From CAWJHE01 sp964614855 (GTDB lineage: Bacteria; Chloroflexota; Anaerolineae; Anaerolineales; UBA4823): 49,472 nt of DNA. Each line of letters opens with the position of its first letter. The stretch's first letter is position 1. This document shows, piece after piece, positions 40,991 to 46,768 of this stretch. Both the position numbers and the translations under genes were made by a program. The stretch lies in contig CAZTMX010000003.1 in NCBI GenBank assembly GCA_964614855.1, positions 1 to 49,472 on the forward strand, read 5' to 3'. The notes below the pieces were generated by a model. It was not told the origin of the DNA. It saw only the letters and a list, made by a program, of their open reading frames with translations, and ran no database searches.

Positions 40991-41101
40991 TTATGGAAAC
41001 ACATTTATTGGATACACAACAGACCAACGATCGGATTGAGTATCTTCACTGCGGCTTACCTGCCCCCTGGTGTTCCAAGTTGCTTCAGATAAGACCAGCA
41101 A
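40991..41101 (-). CDS. Possible 36-residue leader peptide before the dsr train
   Basis: AAGGAGGTG, an almost perfect Shine-Dalgarno, lies 7 bases upstream of TTG at 41101. The frame reads LVLSEATWNTRGQ, then SRSEDTQSDRWSVVYP, and ends with TAA at 40991, 15 bases before the next start codon. It could be a translated leader acting in attenuation, or chance. No cysteine run or repeated codon is visible, and I do not recognise it. The rest of the 311-base gap (40976-41286) holds a palindrome and a hairpin listed separately. Confidence 0.3.
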   Translation of the reverse strand: MLVLSEATWNTRGQVSRSEDTQSDRWSVVYPINVFP

Positions 41102-41174
41102 CGTTTTACACCTCCTTCCATCAAGAATAAAAAACTAAAGGCTAATCAGTGCAAAAAGAGATAGAACAATATAT

Positions 41175-41191
41175 TCAGGCTTGAAGCCTGA
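41175..41191. promoter_or_regulatory. 17-base palindrome upstream of the dsr train
   Basis: TCAGGCTTGAAGCCTGA (41175-41191) is a perfect palindrome around a central G. It lies about 200 bases before the first gene of the train, within the only long non-coding region in front of it, and is a candidate regulator site. Confidence 0.4.
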
Positions 41192-41219
41192 TTGTATTAT
41201 AGGGAACAGGTAGGTGTTT

Positions 41220-41264
41220 GGGCCTAAGACATTTCTTAAATCAGCTAAGAAAAGGCTTAAGCCC
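41220..41264 (-). terminator. Long hairpin after the small membrane protein gene
   Basis: GGGCCTAAG (41220-41228) pairs with CTTAAGCCC (41256-41264) with one mismatch, and TTTCTTA (41232-41238) pairs with TAAGAAA (41246-41252) inside. It starts 23 bases past the stop at 41287, where a terminator would lie, but no U-tract follows. It probably separates that gene from the dsr train. Confidence 0.5.
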
Positions 41265-41286
41265 AGTTGTTATGAGGGGTATCGGC

Positions 41287-41670
41287 TTATTTTTTATACT
41301 GGCGGTAGAATTCAATCCCCAGAAAAACAAGGCCAACTGCGCCAAGTGTCAGGGCAATGACCTGGACCACAACATTCAACCAGCCCAAAGCAATAATATC
41401 CGCTGCTGCTAAAAGCCCCCAGCCTAGCGCCAGCCTCCAACGTTTTTGGATAAGGTTGGTTAATGTAAAGGAAAGAAGAAAGAAGAAAATTGCCACGGTG
41501 ATCTGCGAACCGGCATCCGGCAGGATCTCCAGATCCAGCACCCAGGCGCCGAGCAAGAGGAACCCGATCACCAGCGGTACCAGGCTGAGTGTCAACAGGA
41601 GATTTTTCCCTTGTGGGGCAGATCGTTTTGTGTGCGTTTTTTTGATATTTGGAATAGACTTTTTTGCCAT
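41287..41670 (-). CDS. Small membrane protein with basic N-terminus, unknown
   Basis: The 127-residue protein begins with a basic tail (AKKSIPNIKKTHTKRSAPQG) and then has four hydrophobic segments (LLLTLSLVPLVIGFLLLGAW, ITVAIFFFLLSFTLTNLI, LALGWGLLAAADIIALGW and VVVQVIALTLGAVGLVFLG). AGGAG precedes the ATG. It is divergent from the HEAT-repeat gene with 65 bases between them. Family not recognised. Confidence 0.7.
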   Translation of the reverse strand: MAKKSIPNIKKTHTKRSAPQGKNLLLTLSLVPLVIGFLLLGAWVLDLEILPDAGSQITVAIFFFLLSFTLTNLIQKRWRLALGWGLLAAADIIALGWLNVVVQVIALTLGAVGLVFLGIEFYRQYKK

Positions 41671-41735
41671 AGCATGCTCCTGTTATGCTTATCCAAAAGT
41701 CTTTACAGTATAATCGATTGTAACGAGTTCACCAG

Positions 41736-42278
41736 ATGAATGAAAGCTCACTTGACATAAATAAAATCCGCCAACGATTGCTTGACGGAGATCACCAACC
41801 GGTATTGGAACTTGGCAGGGAGAAAAAACGTGTTTTGAGCCTGCTTACGGCGCTGACGTATGACCTCAATCCGGTTGTCAGCCAGGGCGCGCTTGATCTG
41901 TCTGGTCAGGCTGCTGCAGTCATTTTCCAGCGCGATCCGGAATTTGTGCGCAATTATTTGCTGCGCTTGTTCTGGCTTGTGAACGATGAATCGGGCGGGA
42001 TTGGCTGGAGAGCGCCCGAATTGATCGGGGAAATTCTGTATCACTGCCCACAACTGGATCAATTCCACCCGTTATTAATCTCGCTGCTGGATCTTGAAAA
42101 AGAAGATGTCCCGCGTTTTCTTCCTGGGGTCTTGTGGGCGGTGGGGCGTGTGGCGCAAACCCGCCCGGATAGGATGCAGCCAGCGCTGCCCTACATACGA
42201 GAACTAATGGCAGGCGGTTTAGATGAGCCCACCCGGGAAGTGGCTGAATGGTGTCTTGTGCAGTTTTCCCAGGGGTAG
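41736..42278 (+). CDS. HEAT-repeat protein, DVU0298-like
   Basis: The 180-residue all-helical protein (INKIRQRLLDGDHQPVLELG, then VLSLLTALTYDLNPVVSQGA and VLWAVGRVAQTRPDRMQPAL) has three to four HEAT-like helix pairs. It resembles the DVU0298 family of small HEAT proteins known from sulfate reducers; this identification is from memory of the pattern and is tentative. The gene is divergent from the membrane protein at the head of the dsr region. Confidence 0.7.
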   Translation: MNESSLDINKIRQRLLDGDHQPVLELGREKKRVLSLLTALTYDLNPVVSQGALDLSGQAAAVIFQRDPEFVRNYLLRLFWLVNDESGGIGWRAPELIGEILYHCPQLDQFHPLLISLLDLEKEDVPRFLPGVLWAVGRVAQTRPDRMQPALPYIRELMAGGLDEPTREVAEWCLVQFSQG

Positions 42279-42332
42279 CTTCCAAAGAGAGTGTTCAGAT
42301 GCCTGGTTGTGCGCAAATCGCACCTGGGAAAT

Positions 42333-42373
42333 GCCCTGCGTTCCGAGAGCGATAAGCTGCTGGAACGCAGGGC
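42333..42373. terminator. Perfect 12-bp hairpin between convergent genes
   Basis: GCCCTGCGTTCC (42333-42344) pairs with GGAACGCAGGGC (42362-42373) around a 17-base loop, 28 bases before the convergent metalloprotease stop at 42401. A two-way terminator is the simple reading, though no U-tract follows. Confidence 0.65.
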
Positions 42374-42400
42374 GATTTCTAAATTACTCTATCTTCCTTC

Positions 42401-44914
42401 CTAGCGCATCACATACGGCAGGTGGATCAATACTGGGTCCACCAGCAAATACCCGCTCGCTGCACCAGTCAGGTATTGGCTGCCCGAGAACATGCCAACC
42501 ACTTCCACCACTTCTTCCGCCGCCAATTCTCCCAACGCGTCCGATCTCGGCAGTTGTAAATAGCCCTCAGCATTTCCTTCTTCATCCACCAGCAGCAACA
42601 AGGATATACCGGGCAAGAAAATACGCGATCCGGTAGGGCTGCGACCAATCGCCTGGACCAACACCCTGAATGGGTTCTTCGGATCATAATACTCCTTTAT
42701 GCCGTCCAGGTGGCAGCGCACATAGAACACACCTTGATCCGACTCGCGCACCGTGCAGTCCAGTTTCGTTTCTTGCTGGTAGGCGGCCTGCACCACCACA
42801 CCCCCGTATTCCTCAAACCAGGGGTGCTGATCCTTCGGATCCAGGTCGCTGACAAACAACCTGTGCCAGGCCGCGCGCACCTCTACCGCACCCATCACAC
42901 CGATGGTGCTGGTGATAACAGCTGGGGGTTCGATTTCCAGCTTGATATCGACCTTTTCACCCGGCTCCAACTCAATACCCGGCTTGCCTCCGTTCAAAAT
43001 TATCTTCCAGTCCTTTGGCAGGTTGGATTGCCAATCCAGCGCAAAGTAACGCGTCTCTTTTTCACTGTCATTTTGCAGATGGATCAATGCATCATACCCA
43101 GGCGCAGGATCTGTACTTTCGGGTACCTCAAAGTAGAAGATATTCTCCTGCTCCATATCGCCGTCCTGGTTGCCAAACACGGTTTCGTGGGGCACATGGT
43201 TGAGTGTGACACGCAGGCAGGTATGGTAAGCAAACGAACCAGCATCCGTGCCGTCCGCAGGCGGCGCGAAATTGGGGGTCCACTCCAGGTACACATCCAC
43301 AAACTCACCGGGGTCGATATTCACCAGGTCTGGGAAGGTTGCCGATTTGACCTCGCCCAGGGGAGCCCAACCTGAGGCGCCTGCGATCCCCAGACCGGGT
43401 GGATCGGTGATCTCGAAATTAACCACCACATCCGATGCCGGCGCCCCACCGATATTGCGCACACGTGCATATAACCGGTTCACCAGCCCTAAAGCAGGGT
43501 CGTCACCGTTACCGCGCGGCACAGGGTTACCCTCCAAATCGTTCCAAATCCCATAACGGTAGGTGCCGTAGCCGTTAACCGGGCTGTCCACCCAGATATC
43601 GGTGGTCTCCCAGGTATTACCTGGTGGGGATGTCCAGGGGTAAAGCATCACATCAGGTTGGAACGACATCTCCTGGTCATAAGCGATTCGTACTTCGTAA
43701 TTATCCGCATCTACCATTTTGCCCACACCGATAATGATGCCATCACTGGCGTTGGTATAGGTCTCCAATTGGTGCCACAGATCGTTGCGCGTCGGGTTGC
43801 CCTGAATCGTCACCACCTGCGATGCGCCTTCTTCTACGCGCTCAATGAGCACACCTTCGTCGGGAATACCCAGAGGGAACCCACCGTTTAGCTCATCGCC
43901 GTTCACCCTGCGCCGCACGCTGATCATGTAGTACAGGTTATCGGTGATATATGCGATCGCAGCCTGTTTATTGGGTTTATCCAGAGGGTCGTATTCCATC
44001 GCCCATAAATAGGCTGTCCCCCCACCTACGCCGGTGCACGGATCGGGACCGACAGAACAATTCGGGGTGAAGGTCTGGTACTTGTCCTCTGGCATCCAAC
44101 CCGGGTAACCGACATGGCTTTGTTTTTCATAGGTGCCGATCTGCCCCGGGTAGTTGCTGTCCATCAACTCGAATTCGCTGTTGTAGTTACTGGGGTGCGC
44201 CGGGCCAGCCTGCTGGAAGGCGTGCCCGATCTCATGCGCCCAACGCCCCCAGACCTGGCGGTCGGATTCGGTCGGGTTTTCGCTGAAAATGGCACAGCCA
44301 ACATTGGCTACCGGCCCGCCGGCGCCCATGTGCAGGTTACACGAGCTGCTCCCCTGGCCGCGGTGAAACTGCGTCGCATCGGTCTCTGCCATCACCACCA
44401 AAACGGCTTCAATATCACTCCAATCGAGTGTACCCGGTGCGTTATCGATGGCATCTCTTAACACATTCCAGAACTTCTCACCGCACGAAAGGTCACCGCC
44501 CGAAGTCTCAGCGCAGGTACCCACATCGCCGCCATCGTCGATGTAGGCATCACGATTTTCAGGCAGTTGGTACAGCTCCGTCACCTGGTAATTGATGCTC
44601 ATTTCGCCGTAAGAGATATTCTGCCAAAGCTTGTCCAGGTCGGTGAACATGCCTTCCACTTCTGCCAGCGAATACCGGGTAGTGGCAGAGTAGTCCTGAA
44701 AGTAAACACGCATCACGATTACCCCCTGCGGACCGGTCACAGGAACACCGCCCGGCGCATAAACCCCAGGCGCTTCAATCACCGGGGTCACGGGTTTCAT
44801 CTCGGCAACCGTAGGCGGCTGCCCAACAGGATCATCTCCCCAATCTGGCGCGGCATTGACCGGCGCCAGGAATGAGATCAGGAGGATGACCGACAGCAAA
44901 ATACTACGCTTCAT
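42401..44914 (-). CDS. Secreted M6-type (immune inhibitor A-like) metalloprotease
   Basis: Start set at 44914 because AAAGG then lies 9 bases upstream and a signal peptide follows (KRSILLSVILLISFLAPVNA). The mature protein of about 815 residues has a zinc metalloprotease motif HEIGHAFQQAGPAHP near residue 235, after PGVYAPGGVPVTGPQGVIVM and several Cys-containing loops, as in M6-family proteins. The C-terminal half is made of beta-rich modules (for example NIGGAPASDVVVNFEI near residue 500) of the CARDB/PKD style. It would act outside the cell on proteins. The gene stands alone on its strand with its own candidate promoter. Confidence 0.85.
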   Translation of the reverse strand: MKRSILLSVILLISFLAPVNAAPDWGDDPVGQPPTVAEMKPVTPVIEAPGVYAPGGVPVTGPQGVIVMRVYFQDYSATTRYSLAEVEGMFTDLDKLWQNISYGEMSINYQVTELYQLPENRDAYIDDGGDVGTCAETSGGDLSCGEKFWNVLRDAIDNAPGTLDWSDIEAVLVVMAETDATQFHRGQGSSSCNLHMGAGGPVANVGCAIFSENPTESDRQVWGRWAHEIGHAFQQAGPAHPSNYNSEFELMDSNYPGQIGTYEKQSHVGYPGWMPEDKYQTFTPNCSVGPDPCTGVGGGTAYLWAMEYDPLDKPNKQAAIAYITDNLYYMISVRRRVNGDELNGGFPLGIPDEGVLIERVEEGASQVVTIQGNPTRNDLWHQLETYTNASDGIIIGVGKMVDADNYEVRIAYDQEMSFQPDVMLYPWTSPPGNTWETTDIWVDSPVNGYGTYRYGIWNDLEGNPVPRGNGDDPALGLVNRLYARVRNIGGAPASDVVVNFEITDPPGLGIAGASGWAPLGEVKSATFPDLVNIDPGEFVDVYLEWTPNFAPPADGTDAGSFAYHTCLRVTLNHVPHETVFGNQDGDMEQENIFYFEVPESTDPAPGYDALIHLQNDSEKETRYFALDWQSNLPKDWKIILNGGKPGIELEPGEKVDIKLEIEPPAVITSTIGVMGAVEVRAAWHRLFVSDLDPKDQHPWFEEYGGVVVQAAYQQETKLDCTVRESDQGVFYVRCHLDGIKEYYDPKNPFRVLVQAIGRSPTGSRIFLPGISLLLLVDEEGNAEGYLQLPRSDALGELAAEEVVEVVGMFSGSQYLTGAASGYLLVDPVLIHLPYVMR

Positions 44915-45032
44915 AGGACACATCCTTTCTCAAGTATTCAGTTGTTTACATATATCTGGTTTGGAGTCGTGATGTTTGTTGGATTATGAACAAGAGGGTT
45001 GCGCGCCGCAGAGTGAAAAAAGTTATATATCC

Positions 45033-45060
45033 AGTATACACGCTTTTTTTTCAAGATCAA
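45033..45060 (-). promoter_or_regulatory. Candidate promoter of the metalloprotease gene
   Basis: On the minus strand TTGATC (45060-45055) and TATACT (45038-45033) are separated by 16 bases. It lies about 120 bases before the start codon at 44914. Between 44924 and 45157 I see no gene. Confidence 0.5.
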
Positions 45061-45157
45061 CCACGAACTGCTGCTCGAAAGTAGCTGATCAGGATTACCC
45101 CCAGGTTGTCTCTTTTTCGTTTGCAAATGCCTATTTTATAGTCATCGGCAAGTAGAT

Positions 45158-45318
45158 TTAATACAACGGACGAGTGTTAAATTCCCAAACAGGTCCTTCA
45201 CTTACCCCTCCACAATCATTCCTTGCCACGATCTTCCAGTAATAGTCCATGTTGCGCACCAGCTTGCACCAGGTACTGCTCACGGTCTTTCAGTCATCGT
45301 AGGTGAGGCGCTTAACAA
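45158..45318 (-). pseudogene. Decayed C-terminal fragment of an FN3-like repeat protein
   Basis: On the minus strand the 43 residues before the TAA at 45160-45158 end with MDYYWKIVARNDCGG and SEGPVWEFNTRP, the pattern of the last strands of an FN3-like repeat (YYW-x-V...GPVW-x-F-x-T). The frame is closed upstream by TGA at 45292-45290 where a Trp codon would fit (TYDD then KTVSSTW), and a start is missing. The fragment lies between the metalloprotease and the MFS gene. The 45319-45357 remainder holds nothing I recognise. Confidence 0.6.
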
Positions 45319-45357
45319 GATGTGTCTTCGGTTATAGACAAACAACCAGGATTCTTA

Positions 45358-46548
45358 CTAACCTTCTATCGCATGACTGTCACTTATCACCACCCCCAAC
45401 AGCAGGCTAACCGGCGCCAGCAGCAACAACCACATAGCGCTCGCCAGCCCGAATTTTGCCGCAGCCAACCCCACTAGCCAGGGCAGTGCCCCGCCGAGTA
45501 ATCCGCTCAAGGAGCTAAATGAGTTTACCGTACCCGAGCGCCCCGGCGCAGCCGCGTAGGCCTCGCCCATTAAAATGGCATACCAGCCCATGGTGGAGAA
45601 CTTGACCAGCACTCCCAGGAGGATCTTTCCCGGCAGCCAGCTTACCAGCAAAAAAGCCGGGAAAAGCAGCAGCGAGGCGACCGCAGAGATGCGCACCAGC
45701 CTGGGACCCGGGACTCGCTCCAGCAGCGGTACCACCGCAAGGTCGGAGAGCAGCCCACCCGCCACCAACGCGCTGAGCACCAGGCCTGCCTGTGCATCTG
45801 TCAGACCGATTTCATTGACAAAATACAAAGGCACAAAGCTGGTAAACACATCCAGCAATAAGTCAGCCACCTGGATCAACAGCAGCCAGCGCAGCATCAG
45901 ACGGTTAGTGATCGCTTCCCGCACTCCACCCAGCAAGCCACCCAGTTCATCGCGCCATGAAGTACCCGCGACATGCGCCGCGCGCAGTGGAAAAGGTTGG
46001 CGTGCAGCCACCAGTGTTAGCCCCAAACAAAACACCGCCAACACCCAGTATCCTGACCGCCAGGAGAGCCCAATGGTCAGGATCCCCGCCAGAATCAGCG
46101 GACCCAACAAATTCCCCAACGAGCCCATCACCGTCCAGCGCGCCATCATTGGGCTCTCGCGCCCGGGGTGCAGATCCATTAACGTCGCCTGCGACAGGGT
46201 GACAAAAGCCCCACTGGCTGGGAACGCAATGACCTGGGCAATCAGCAGCATGGGAAAGACCGTGCTGCTGCCGGTCAAAACCAGTGCCAGCGTCACGCCC
46301 AGCCCGCCGCCCAACACAAGGATTTTCCGCAGGAGCGTGTCGCCGAGGAGCATCAAGAACCATTCGATGACCACGCCGATGATGTGCGGCAAACCCAGCA
46401 GCAACCCCACCTGGGCATAATCCAGCGCCAGGTCGCGTTGGATGGCCGGCAGCGCCGCGCCACCCAGGGCGAAGCTCAGCTCATCAAAGAATTCGATGAA
46501 AAGAAAGAGGAGTGTCAGTGAAAGAAGCCGGGGTGTTTGCCGTTTCAT
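45358..46548 (-). CDS. Major facilitator superfamily transporter
   Basis: The 396-residue protein has about 12 helices in two halves, with a cytoplasmic basic loop in the middle (AARQPFPLRAAHVAG). The N-terminal segment FIEFFDELSFALGGAALPAI and loop LRKILVLGGG, with GRESPMMARWTVMGSLGNLL, are in keeping with drug- or sugar-type MFS carriers. The substrate is unknown. It lies on the same strand as the multicopper oxidase but is separated from it by 220 bases with a terminator. Confidence 0.88.
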   Translation of the reverse strand: MKRQTPRLLSLTLLFLFIEFFDELSFALGGAALPAIQRDLALDYAQVGLLLGLPHIIGVVIEWFLMLLGDTLLRKILVLGGGLGVTLALVLTGSSTVFPMLLIAQVIAFPASGAFVTLSQATLMDLHPGRESPMMARWTVMGSLGNLLGPLILAGILTIGLSWRSGYWVLAVFCLGLTLVAARQPFPLRAAHVAGTSWRDELGGLLGGVREAITNRLMLRWLLLIQVADLLLDVFTSFVPLYFVNEIGLTDAQAGLVLSALVAGGLLSDLAVVPLLERVPGPRLVRISAVASLLLFPAFLLVSWLPGKILLGVLVKFSTMGWYAILMGEAYAAAPGRSGTVNSFSSLSGLLGGALPWLVGLAAAKFGLASAMWLLLLAPVSLLLGVVISDSHAIEG

Positions 46549-46639
46549 AATCCAGGAATTATCAGCTTCAATAACAAATATCAGATCGATTCTTATCCAA
46601 TATTATATTCTGTTATCGCAGCTCCAATTGGTGATGGTT

Positions 46640-46676
46640 AAAAAGATAGGACAGCCCCGAAATTTGGGACTGCCCT
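46640..46676 (-). terminator. Rho-independent terminator of the multicopper oxidase gene
   Basis: On the minus strand AGGGCAGTCCC (46676-46666) pairs with GGGGCTGTCCT (46658-46648) around a 7-base loop; ATC and TTTTT (46644-46640) follow. It lies about 92 bases past the oxidase stop at 46769. Confidence 0.75.
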
Positions 46677-46768
46677 ATTGCTTATCTACTTGATTTGCTG
46701 CTGATCATCTACCTACCGCACAAGCATCCGGTTCTGCAGATGAAATAGCACACCGCATCCTTTCGAGT

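Noticed and set aside
40991..41101. Riboswitch (cobalamin or SAM type) before the dsr train
   Set aside because: I compared the leader with remembered consensus elements and found no convincing conserved core; only a possible leader frame is listed.
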